Source: Bin5 sp963662575 (GTDB lineage: Bacteria > Chloroflexota > Anaerolineae > Caldilineales > Caldilineaceae). From it: a DNA stretch of 64,000 bases. The position numbers were made by a program, and so were the translations under genes. The DNA lies in NCBI GenBank assembly GCA_963662575.1, contig OY759723.1, positions 4,898,001 to 4,962,000 on the forward strand, in the 5' to 3' direction. Of this stretch, positions 16,403-24,442 are shown piece by piece (the first letter of the stretch is position 1; each line of letters opens with the position of its first letter). The notes below the pieces were generated by a model. That model was not told where the DNA came from, did no database searches, and was given only the letters and a program-made list of their open reading frames with translations.

Positions 16403-18135
16403 ACCCAGCTTGTCGGTTGATACTCGCCGAATACCGTCCTGAGCGCATCGCAGATTTCGCCGACTGTGGCGTCGTTCTCAACCGCCTCCACGAAGAGCGG
16501 CATCAGCGGCTCGTCGGCGGCACGGGCGGCATGCTCGATCTGGTGCAGTATGGCGGATACCTTGGGCTGATCGCGATTGGCGCGCAGATCGGCCAGCGCG
16601 GCGACCTGCTCATTCTGCACGGCCTCGTCTACGTGCAGGGTCTCTTCGGGGAGGGTAGCCCCGCCCTGGTAGCGGTTGACGCCGACGACCGTCTGTGCAC
16701 CGCTCTCGACTGCGCGCAGAGTGGCGTAGGCCGACTCTTGTATCTCACGCTGGATGAAACCGTCTGCGACCGCCTGCATGGCGCCGCCCAGCTCGTCGAT
16801 GCGTTCGAGGTAGGCGGAGGCCTGGCGTTCGATCTCGTCGGTCAGCCACTCAATGTAGTAGCTGCCGCCAAGAGGGTCTACGACATCGCCCACGCCGCTT
16901 TCGCCAGCCAGAATCTGTTGGGTGCGCAAAGCGACTTCGACCGCTTTTTCGGTTGGCAGTGCGAGGGCCTCATCCTTCGAATTGGTGTGCAGGCTCTGGG
17001 TTCCGCCGAGAATCGCGGCCAGGGCCTGAACCGTTACGCGAACAATGTTATTGTCGGGCTGTTGGGTGGTCAACGTGCTGCCGCCGGTCTGGGTGTGAAA
17101 GCGCAGCCGCCAACTGTTGGGGTCGGTGGCGCCGAATCGCTGGCGCATCAGGTTTGCCCACAGGCGACGGGCGGCGCGGAACTTGGCGACCTCCTCCAGG
17201 AAGTCATTGTGGGCATTGAAGAAGAAACTGATCTGGGAGGAAAAACGGTCCACGTCAAGGCCGACGTTGATCGCCTGTTGCACATATTCGACGGCGTTTG
17301 CGAGCGTGAAAGCCACTTCCTGGACGGCGCTGCTGCCGGCTTCGCGAATATGATAGCCGCTGACCGAGATGGTATTCCATCGTGGCACGTTGGCGGCACA
17401 GTAGCGGAACAGATCGGTCATCAGTCGCATAGAGGGAAAGGGCGGGAAGATGTAGGTGCCGCGGGCGATGTACTCTTTCAGGATGTCGTTTTGTACAGTG
17501 CCCCGCAGTTGGGCCAGCGGCACGCCCTGCTCCTTGGCGACGGCAACAACCATGGCCAGCAGGATTGAGGCCGGCGCGTTGATCGTCATACTGACGCTGA
17601 TTCTGTCCAGAGGAATTCCCTGGAGAAGGATGCGCATGTCCTGCAAGCTGCTAATGGAGACGCCGACTTTACCCACTTCTCCCAGGGCAAGGTCGTGGTC
17701 GGCATCGTAGCCGATTTGGGTGGGGAGGTCGAAGGCGACGGATAGACCGGTCTGCCCCTGTTCGATCAGGTAGTGGTAGCGCTGGTTGCTTTCCGCGGCC
17801 GAGCCGAAGCCGGCGTACTGGCGCATGGTCCAGAGGCGGCCGCGATACATGTTGGGTTGGACGCCGCGGGTAAAAGGGAATTCGCCGGGGAAGCCGAGTT
17901 TCTGCAGATATTCGTCGGCGGCTTCATCGGTCGTTGCCCCCTCAGATGGCGTGTGGAGCGGCTGGATGACGATGGAGGGGCTGCTGGTTGTGAAATGCTC
18001 TTTGCGTTCGGGGAACCGTTTCACCACCGGGGCCAGAGTGTTTTCCTGCCAGGTCTGTTTCAGGGTGGTCAGCTTGTTGGGGACGGGAGGGGTCTGCAAG
18101 CCATTGGCTTGCGGCTTGCCGCTTGAATCAACCAT
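16399..18135 (-). CDS. Methylmalonyl-CoA mutase, catalytic subunit without B12 domain
   Basis: A 578-aa mutase large-chain domain, which rearranges methylmalonyl-CoA to succinyl-CoA with adenosylcobalamin. Recognisable parts are RGVQPNMYRGRLWTMRQYAG, GLSVAFDLPTQIGYD, RDMRILLQGI-like and QTGGSTLTTQQPDNNIVRVT. The protein stops after the TIM-barrel part (FGEYQPTSWV) with no B12-binding DxHxxG domain, so a separate small subunit is needed; it is not in the window. It heads the mutase-thioesterase-epimerase-TPR operon and follows recR by 40 bp. Confidence 0.93.
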   Translation of the reverse strand: MVDSSGKPQANGLQTPPVPNKLTTLKQTWQENTLAPVVKRFPERKEHFTTSSPSIVIQPLHTPSEGATTDEAADEYLQKLGFPGEFPFTRGVQPNMYRGRLWTMRQYAGFGSAAESNQRYHYLIEQGQTGLSVAFDLPTQIGYDADHDLALGEVGKVGVSISSLQDMRILLQGIPLDRISVSMTINAPASILLAMVVAVAKEQGVPLAQLRGTVQNDILKEYIARGTYIFPPFPSMRLMTDLFRYCAANVPRWNTISVSGYHIREAGSSAVQEVAFTLANAVEYVQQAINVGLDVDRFSSQISFFFNAHNDFLEEVAKFRAARRLWANLMRQRFGATDPNSWRLRFHTQTGGSTLTTQQPDNNIVRVTVQALAAILGGTQSLHTNSKDEALALPTEKAVEVALRTQQILAGESGVGDVVDPLGGSYYIEWLTDEIERQASAYLERIDELGGAMQAVADGFIQREIQESAYATLRAVESGAQTVVGVNRYQGGATLPEETLHVDEAVQNEQVAALADLRANRDQPKVSAILHQIEHAARAADEPLMPLFVEAVENDATVGEICDALRTVFGEYQPTSWV

Positions 18136-18175
18136 CTCGATACACCTTTTTGGCGTGCAGCACCGGCCGGGCGGA

Positions 18176-18802
18176 TTACATTTCCAGACGCCCCGCCAGC
18201 GCGTTGCTCAGGGTCATCTCATCGGCATATTCGAGGTCGCCGCCGGTGGGCAGGCCCCGTGCCAGACGGGTTACACGCACGCCCAGGGGCTTTATGAGCC
18301 TGGCAATGTACATCGCTGTGGCTTCACCTTCGAGGTTCGGGTTGGTGGCCACAAGCAGTTCCCGAGTCACTCCGGAATCAGCCGGTTCGCTGGAATGGCT
18401 GCGATGGAGCCGATCGAGCAGTTCTCTGAGCTTCAAATCGTCCGGCCCAATGCCTTCCACGGGCGAGATCGCTCCGTGCAGGACATGATACAGACCGTGA
18501 AAGGTTCCGGTGCGCTCTATGGCCTGGACGTCGAGCGGCTCTTCGACCACACAGATGATCGACCTGTCGCGTTGTTCACTGTCGCAGATTGCGCAGGGGT
18601 CTCTGTCGGCGATGTTGTGACAGGCGCCACAGAAGAGTGTATGCGCCTTCAACTCTTGCAGTGCCGACGCCAACGAGAGCGCGATTTCCTCGTCGCTTCG
18701 CAGGAGGAAATAGGCGAGACGAGAGGCGGACTTTGGCCCGATGCCCGGCAAGCGGCTGAAGGCATCGATCAGGTTTGAGACAGGCTGTGCAAGCGACTGC
18801 AT
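18176..18802 (-). CDS. recR: Recombination mediator RecR
   Basis: A 208-aa RecR, which with RecO helps load RecA at single-strand gaps. The N-terminal HhH region reads FSRLPGIGPKSASRLAYFLL, the zinc finger has CGACHNIADRDPCAIC, and the Toprim domain contains ICVVEEPLDVQAIE and YHVLHGAISPVEGIGPDDL (each quoted in part). Length and order match the family. It lies 9 bp after ybaB and is third in the conserved dnaX-ybaB-recR cluster. Confidence 0.96.
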   Translation of the reverse strand: MQSLAQPVSNLIDAFSRLPGIGPKSASRLAYFLLRSDEEIALSLASALQELKAHTLFCGACHNIADRDPCAICDSEQRDRSIICVVEEPLDVQAIERTGTFHGLYHVLHGAISPVEGIGPDDLKLRELLDRLHRSHSSEPADSGVTRELLVATNPNLEGEATAMYIARLIKPLGVRVTRLARGLPTGGDLEYADEMTLSNALAGRLEM

Positions 18803-18811
18803 TGCGCTTTC

Positions 18812-19222
18812 CTAGAATCCCATGCCAGGGATATTGAGCCCATCGGTGAACCCGCCCATACGCTCCTCAGTCAGAGTTTTCACTTTTTCTGCGGCATCGC
18901 CTATGGCCGCCATCAGCAGGTCTTCCAACATCTCAACGTCTTCGGGATCGACGACCTCCGGCTTGATACGCAACGCCTGCACTGTTTGATGTCCGTCCAT
19001 ATCCACTTCGACCATACCGCCGCCGGCGCTGCCTGTAACTATCTCATCAGCCAATTCTTCTTGCGCCTTCTCCATGTCGCCTTGCATCTTGCGCACGCGC
19101 GCGGCCAGATCGCCGCCCATGCCGCCGCCGCCAAGCGATCCGCCGGCGGGAAGACCGGCAGCGCCGCCGCCAAAGGGATTGGCACCGCTCCTGGTTCTGC
19201 GATTTCTTTTCTTTTTCGCCAT
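18812..19222 (-). CDS. ybaB: YbaB/EbfC nucleoid-associated protein
   Basis: A 136-aa DNA-binding protein of the YbaB/EbfC family. The core (residues about 45-130) contains KMQGDMEKAQEELADEIVTG, VEVDMDGHQTVQALRIKPEV and DLLMAAIGDAAEKVKTLTEE. The first 40 residues are an unusual basic, Gly-rich extension (MAKKKRNRRTRSGANPFGGG). The ATG at 19222 was preferred over 19237 because GGGAG lies 9 bases before it. It sits between dnaX and recR, the usual arrangement. Confidence 0.94.
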   Translation of the reverse strand: MAKKKRNRRTRSGANPFGGGAAGLPAGGSLGGGGMGGDLAARVRKMQGDMEKAQEELADEIVTGSAGGGMVEVDMDGHQTVQALRIKPEVVDPEDVEMLEDLLMAAIGDAAEKVKTLTEERMGGFTDGLNIPGMGF

Positions 19223-19273
19223 GGAATTTACTCCCATTTCAAGTTAAATTTCTTGTACCAATTGGTCCGCTCG

Positions 19274-20905
19274 TTATTTGCGGCCGCGGCTAACTTCGGC
19301 GCCCAGCTCCGAAACGGCGTACTCTAACAGTGGGTCGGGCCCGCCTGTCGACTTTTCTTCTACTGCCCGCCCTGCGGCAGTTGGAATCGTCGCTTTGTCG
19401 CCGCTGTGGCAGAAGATGGCTACCTGCTGACCCAGTATTTCGGCCAAGATGGCGGAGATGGCATCTTTTGTTCTGGCCTCGGAAATCACACCGAGTGTGA
19501 ACGAATTATTGCCAAAGGCCATTGCCACGGAATTGCCGCCGATTGCAAGATCTCGAATGGAGCGCAGCGAGGCCTGTTCTTTCATTCCACACCGTTCTCG
19601 AACAGTATTCAAGAAACCTTCCCAATTCTCTCTCAGTCGCTGCGTTGCCTCTGCGTCCAAGGGTGTCGTTTCTTTTCTTTCGGCAACGGGGCTCTTGGCG
19701 GCCCGGGAAGCTGGCTGGGCGGCAGTTTTTTCCACGGGTGGCGGGGTAGGCACCGCAGGTTGGGAAAGTGTTTGGGTAGGCGCGGGCGCGGCGGCTTTCT
19801 GCTGTTCACCTGCAATGACCTCTACCAGGGCCAATTCCAGAGGTAGTTGGGGCTGGAACCCGCCCTTCAGTTCAGACATAGCTTCGCTGAAACGTCTGAT
19901 GGCCCAGAGTGTCTCCGGTTTTGGCAGTTCTTTGGCTTGACGCTGCATAGTCTGTACAGTATCCGGTGCTAAGTCTTCCAGGAGCGCACCATCGCCGACC
20001 ATCTGGACTAGCATCACGCCGCGCAGTTGTTCGATGACCTGCGCGACAAACTCGTTGAGGCTGCCGCCCTGCAGCAGAAGGTCATGGATCAATTGCAGTC
20101 CCGCGGCTACATTCTTGGTCGCCAAAGCATCAACAAATGCGGCCACCGTCGCGCTGGCAACACTGCCCAGCACCTGTTGCACATGTTCCAAGGAGATAGC
20201 CCGGCTCTCCTCCGCCGATGCGGTTGCGCCGTAACTGGTCATCTGGTCCAGGAGGCTGACGGCGTCCCGCATACAGCCCTGCGCGCTGCGTGCAATCGCG
20301 AAAACAGCAGCGTCTTCAACCTCGAAGTCCTCCTCCGCGGCGATGTATTTCAAGTGTCCAGCGATTTCTGCCACAGGGATGCGGCGAAAATCAAAGCGCT
20401 GGCAGCGGCTAAGGACGGTTGCGGGAATGCGATGCGGTTCGGTAGTCGCCAAGACGAAACGCACGTATGGTGGAGGTTCTTCCAGTGTTTTCAGCAGGGC
20501 GTTGAATGCGCTGGCGCTGAGCATATGCACTTCGTCAATGATGTAGATCTTGTAACGAGACTCGCTGGGCTGAAAGCCGACCTTGTCACGCAATTCCCGC
20601 ACATCGTCGACGCTGTTATTGCTGGCGGCGTCGATCTCGATCAGGTCCAACATGCGGCCTTCGTTGATGGCTGTACAGTGGCTGCAGCGGTTGCAGGGTT
20701 GATTGTCGTCATCGGTGCAGTTCAGGGCTTTGGCGAGAATGCGGGCGGTCGAAGTCTTGCCAGTGCCGCGCGGGCCGGCAAACAGATAGGCGTGCGCCAC
20801 ACGGCCTTCACGCAGTGCGTTGAGCAGGGTCGTAGTCACATGTTCCTGACCCACCACCTGATCGAAAGTTTGGCTGCGCCACTTGCGATATAACGCCTGT
20901 GCCAT
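19274..20905 (-). CDS. dnaX: DNA polymerase III subunit gamma/tau
   Basis: A 543-aa clamp-loader ATPase. From MAQALYRKWRSQTFDQVVGQ the typical order follows: P-loop GPRGTGKT (residues 44-51), a zinc-binding Cys cluster around CNRCSHC, the DEVHMLS Walker B region, then TTEPHRIPATVLSRCQRFDFR. A Pro/Ala-rich linker (residues about 395-435) precedes a C-terminal tau-like domain. The start at 20905 has AGGAG upstream; the open frame extends 20 codons further but without family similarity. First gene of dnaX-ybaB-recR. Confidence 0.96.
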   Translation of the reverse strand: MAQALYRKWRSQTFDQVVGQEHVTTTLLNALREGRVAHAYLFAGPRGTGKTSTARILAKALNCTDDDNQPCNRCSHCTAINEGRMLDLIEIDAASNNSVDDVRELRDKVGFQPSESRYKIYIIDEVHMLSASAFNALLKTLEEPPPYVRFVLATTEPHRIPATVLSRCQRFDFRRIPVAEIAGHLKYIAAEEDFEVEDAAVFAIARSAQGCMRDAVSLLDQMTSYGATASAEESRAISLEHVQQVLGSVASATVAAFVDALATKNVAAGLQLIHDLLLQGGSLNEFVAQVIEQLRGVMLVQMVGDGALLEDLAPDTVQTMQRQAKELPKPETLWAIRRFSEAMSELKGGFQPQLPLELALVEVIAGEQQKAAAPAPTQTLSQPAVPTPPPVEKTAAQPASRAAKSPVAERKETTPLDAEATQRLRENWEGFLNTVRERCGMKEQASLRSIRDLAIGGNSVAMAFGNNSFTLGVISEARTKDAISAILAEILGQQVAIFCHSGDKATIPTAAGRAVEEKSTGGPDPLLEYAVSELGAEVSRGRK

Positions 20906-21016
20906 GTTGGCTTGCTCCTGGGGAGCCTCAAAACCGGGGAGGATTCTCGCCCGCAAAACATACATTCGGACAACTCATTTCAGTCTACCATCGGGCAAGA
21001 ACAGAAGCAAACGGAC

Positions 21017-21227
21017 CTGTCATTTTGGGCGCAGTCGACACTTGGGGTGGGATTAGTAGGGAGGGGAATCCATGCCGGCGGTGGCTGAAATTGTGCACCG
21101 GCCTTGGGAGAGGCAAAGGGCAGGCACAAGGCCTGCCCCTACTTTACTTTGCGTGGGTGGTGATGGCTCCGTTGCTACCCTAGGTATAGGAATCTGCGCC
21201 ACCATTTTGGACTGCATCTGTCATTTT
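21017..21227. mobile_element. MITE-like element, copy B, with 10-bp flanking direct repeats
   Basis: A 191-bp element (21027-21217) closely similar to copy A at 12675-12910, flanked by exact 10-bp direct repeats CTGTCATTTT at 21017-21026 and 21218-21227. Ends are CGCAGTCGACACTTGG on the left and, as reverse complement on the right, TGCAGTCCAAAATGG. It carries one hairpin, GGGCAGGC-ACAAG-GCCTGCCC, where copy A carries two related units. It lies between dnaX and the 531-aa gene, ending about 20 bp before that gene's ATG. Confidence 0.75.
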
Positions 21228-21246
21228 CACGTGGTATACTTCAATC

Positions 21247-22842
21247 ATGAGCAATAAAATCATCAACTCATTACAGGTAAGAAGGCAGGTCGAAGAGGCC
21301 GTCGCCGGGCTGGCCGATTTATCCTCTGAGTCGGCAATGGTGCAGGAGGTGCAGAAGATCGCACGCGATCACGCGCCTTCTTTGGTCCTGCCGGCGATTC
21401 GCAGGCATTTGAACACTGACAGCAGCCAATTGCGGGGCGGATTGGGACGACTGGCCGCGCAGCTGGGGGGTTCGGAGACGGTTGCGATGCTGCGGAAAGA
21501 GGCCGGCCGACGAGACAATCCCACGCAGACGCGACTGACGGCTGCAGCGATCCTGGAAAGATTCCTTCAAGTTGAGGTATCCGCGGGCCTGATGGGCGAT
21601 CTGAGAGATCCTAACCTGATGGTAATGCAAAGCCTGCAGGAGGCGGTGGAGGAGGGCAAGGCCAATCGGCATGTCTTGCTGGAATATGTTCGGCAGATGC
21701 GACAGGAGAACCAAGATGTCGCGTTTCTGGTTCTTAGTCTCATCGACCAGCTGGAGGAAGAGGATCAGCCGGAGTTGCTGCGGCTCATTGCATACGATGC
21801 CCGCACGGCAGTCGCGGAGGCCGCACTGGGCCAATTGAGCTGGCTACGCGATTCTGCAATTGGTGTTCGTAGCGCGGACGCGTTGCACACGCTCCAGTCC
21901 AGCTTGAGTCCGGAACTGGCGCAGACGGCGGCTCGAAATCTTCGTAAGCTGAGACTAGCAGGCGTCCGTTGGGAAGCAGTTCCGGCAGACGACTGGTGGG
22001 CTCTCATTTCGCCCTGTGACTACCAGGGGACACAGCACCTGTGGTTTCTGGGAAACGGCAGTGGGACTGACTGCACATTGGTCGGTCTGCGCATCAACAG
22101 GATTGCCGGTATTCTCGAAGGCTTCGGCAGCGAAAATGTGGATGGTCAACACCTGCCGCCCAGGCGGCAGATAGGCGAGATGTTGTCGATTTCCCTCGCT
22201 CCTGGTGAGAGCGCCGTCTTTCTTTCCATTCCCTACGCATATGGACGCCAGTGTCTGCAACATGCTCTAGAGAGCCACTGGCGGGCGTCCGCGAGTACAT
22301 TACCAGAGGAGTTTACACTGTACTGCCCGTACCTTTTCAGGCACAGTGTGGAACCGATATCGCCTGAGCTGTCATCCTTGCTCGCTTCCGGCCCGGAACT
22401 GTGGGCGCAGGCAGAGAACGATTTGCCGCAGGTGACGATGTCGCTGTTAGGCCATCCGGCTATGGCTAACTGGGTTCTGTCGACTGGAAACATGGGTGAG
22501 GACCTCAGTGGGTCAGGAGGGCGAACCGAGGACAGTGGACGGGGTCGAACCGGATTGCAGCCTCTGGCCGGTCTGCCGATGGAAGAGTTGGCTAAGCTGG
22601 CGCGTACCGTTGTATCTGAAGAGGTTCCGCAAGAACTGTCCGAGCAGCTGCGGCAGGCGTTGCTGGCACAGGCCGGATGGTTGCACTACGCCGGACACCA
22701 GAGCTTTGCTCGCCACGCTGTGCTTGTTGCCGAGAGCCTAAACCACTTGCAGCTGCACAGTCACCCGCTGCTGTTACAGATGATTGCGCTTGGTTTCATT
22801 CAGAGCCAGGACGAGGGCGGCGCGTCGAAAGAGCCGGAATGA
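21247..22842 (+). CDS. Large hypothetical protein with HEAT-like helical N-terminus
   Basis: A 531-aa protein of unknown function. Residues about 10-230 are helical and repeat-like (QEVQKIARDHAPSLVLPAIRR, LGRLAAQLGGSETVAML, LRLIAYDARTAVAEAALGQL; each quoted in part), as in HEAT-type scaffolds. Residues about 240-370 look beta-rich with Trp and Gly (DDWWALISPCDYQGTQHLWF). The end is helical again. No signal peptide or membrane segment. It diverges from dnaX across a MITE-like copy. The ATG at 21247 has only a weak ribosome site; TATACT lies just upstream. Confidence 0.75.
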   Translation: MSNKIINSLQVRRQVEEAVAGLADLSSESAMVQEVQKIARDHAPSLVLPAIRRHLNTDSSQLRGGLGRLAAQLGGSETVAMLRKEAGRRDNPTQTRLTAAAILERFLQVEVSAGLMGDLRDPNLMVMQSLQEAVEEGKANRHVLLEYVRQMRQENQDVAFLVLSLIDQLEEEDQPELLRLIAYDARTAVAEAALGQLSWLRDSAIGVRSADALHTLQSSLSPELAQTAARNLRKLRLAGVRWEAVPADDWWALISPCDYQGTQHLWFLGNGSGTDCTLVGLRINRIAGILEGFGSENVDGQHLPPRRQIGEMLSISLAPGESAVFLSIPYAYGRQCLQHALESHWRASASTLPEEFTLYCPYLFRHSVEPISPELSSLLASGPELWAQAENDLPQVTMSLLGHPAMANWVLSTGNMGEDLSGSGGRTEDSGRGRTGLQPLAGLPMEELAKLARTVVSEEVPQELSEQLRQALLAQAGWLHYAGHQSFARHAVLVAESLNHLQLHSHPLLLQMIALGFIQSQDEGGASKEPE

Positions 22843-23170
22843 GGAAGCCAGGAGATCCTGCAAGTCGCGATGGAGTTTCGGTCGGGTTATGTTGCCTCGT
22901 GTCCACATTTAGTGGTTCATGAGATTCCCCTTTTCTCCCGATCTTACCTGTCTGCAACAGTCATTTGCCTTGTGGAGGATCTATAATATAAGAATGAGCA
23001 AGGGCTCTTTGCAGTTTGTTGAGTTTTTGCAGACTTACAACAGTTTTAGGATGAATAGCGAAGGAATTGGCGACCATCAAAGGCAGGAATTTTACACACA
23101 TTTGCAGGGCCTGAGGAAGAGTCGACGTTTCTCCAGAATAGTCAATCCCGCAAGGGAGGACACTCACAAA

Positions 23171-23212
23171 GGAGGGCACCCACAAGGAGGGCACCCACAA
23201 GGGGTGCCCCTA
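23171..23212. repeat. GGGCACCC hairpin repeats
   Basis: Two tandem units GGAGGGCACCCACAA are followed by GGGGTGCCCCTAC. The second unit and the last form a perfect 8-bp stem, GGGCACCC (23189-23196) with GGGTGCCC (23202-23209), and a 5-base loop ACAAG. The overall design, stem-ACAAG-stem-CCTAC, is the same as in the MITE-like copies although the stem sequence differs. Confidence 0.7.
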
Positions 23213-23470
23213 CGAATCTGATTGAAATGTCAACGACCCCTAGCTACGAAGCCAGATTTTGTGACCAACTCGTCATCCTTGCCACCATTCAGGCTGCGGT
23301 TACTTCATAGGTGGACATCGACCTCCTTGCTTGAGCGGCACTGCTGCGATGAAGGCGAACAGTTCGTGAGCGCTGGTTTTGGGAGGGGGGCGTTGCGGGG
23401 GGGTGTGGAACTGCAGTGGTCAGTGGTCAGTGGCCGAAGACTAGTGCGGCGGTGGCGGGGCGGGCTTCTG

Positions 23471-23526
23471 AGGGGTGCGTTGCGGGGAGTGTCCCCTGAA
23501 CAAGGGAGGGCCGAAGGCCAGACCGC
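23471..23526. repeat. Dispersed GC-rich repeat family 2, copy 1
   Basis: Shares GCGTTGCGGGG, then a CCCC arm, ACAAGGGAGGGCCGAAGGCC and ACCGC-like ending with copies at 37776-37835 and 49132-49193. GGGCCGAAGGCC can form a small stem. A broken partial copy (GGGGGGCGTTGCGGGGGG) lies just upstream at 23385-23402. No coding capacity is apparent. Confidence 0.7.
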
Positions 23527-24442
23527 TCACTCGGGAACGTGAAGTGGGTATGGCTGAAAAGCTTCATGCGAGATAGAGCAAAGGAGTCCAAGGCAGCGGG
23601 CTTCTGTCCCCAGCGGCAACCTTTTCCTCCTGAGCAGTTCGGTGAGAAGAAGCAGAAGCGGTACGTTTTCCCTCCTTTCCATGTGAAATGACACATGCGG
23701 ATTTCATATCTTGACGGGTGAAGGGTATCGCCTGTAGAATGAAGGTAAGTACCACTGCGTAGTTGATTCCTCGTTTGCCTCATCGTTCGAGGCAGCCTAG
23801 ACGTGAATCCTCGTAAGTGCGACAGGAGCCACATGCAGGCATACAGCGCCGTATGAAGCATATAGGGCTTTTTCCATCCCTTTCCTCCCCAGCTGGTAGG
23901 AAATCTCCCACAAGCTGGGCACAGGAAACGACAAAGAAATCATCAGAAGGCTATCCAAAGAATCCCTGGTTTACTACTCCAGGGGACGTCCCAACCCGGC
24001 CTGTCCCAGGTGACGGGCTTTTTGTCTTGTTTGAGAGTCGTTGACTTGGTGGTGAGTTAGTCAGAGGGTTTCGGCTAGATTGCGCGGATTTTCGCTCGAT
24101 GGCTGACCGGCACGCCGTTGCGAGAAGCTTCCGACAGTATTGAGACTGGAACACCGGGAGGTTTCGTCTGCTATATTCACTTGTGTTCGTAGTTGGGCAA
24201 AACGTATACAACGGTGGAAAAAGCTTGCCAATCTTTGAATGGCTGAGTAGAATAAGGATTTCGAATTCCTGAAATAGTGTGGAATAGATTCGTTCAAAGG
24301 CAGAACTTTGAGATGTCAGACGCCTCAAAGACATCGAAAGGCTCCGCATTCTCGCGACACTGCAGGACATGATGTTGGCGAGAATTTTTGGGAAGAGCAT
24401 GGGGCCAGGTAAGAGTCCTGGCCAATTTGAGGAGAAGTGTCG

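Larger units (their letters stand above)
22843..24361. other. Repeat-rich non-coding stretch upstream of the FRG genes
   Basis: About 1.5 kb with no convincing gene. It contains a triple GGGCACCC hairpin array (23171-23212), a CTGCAGTGGTCAGTG micro-repeat (23411-23434), and a full and a partial copy of a GC-rich dispersed repeat (23381-23404, 23471-23526). Short open frames here read through these repeats and have low-complexity products. The last part (about 24000-24360) is more A/T-rich and may hold the promoter of the first FRG gene, though no consensus match was found. Confidence 0.6.

Noticed and set aside
16417..17568. 383-aa plus-strand frame antisense to the mutase gene
   Set aside because: A mirror frame caused by high GC and codon bias of the mutase gene; the product has no recognisable domain.
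23171..23212. Possible CRISPR or protein-coding tandem repeat
   Set aside because: The units form one hairpin with its closing arm, which fits a dispersed structural repeat better.
22919..23221. 100-aa plus-strand open frame
   Set aside because: Its end reads through the GGGCACCC repeat array (HKGGHPQGGHPQG), and there is no ribosome site or family similarity.
22843..24361. tRNA or rRNA genes in the large gap
   Set aside because: No T-loop-like GGTTCGAATCC pattern, cloverleaf or rRNA motif was seen here or in other gaps; a covariance search would be needed to be certain.
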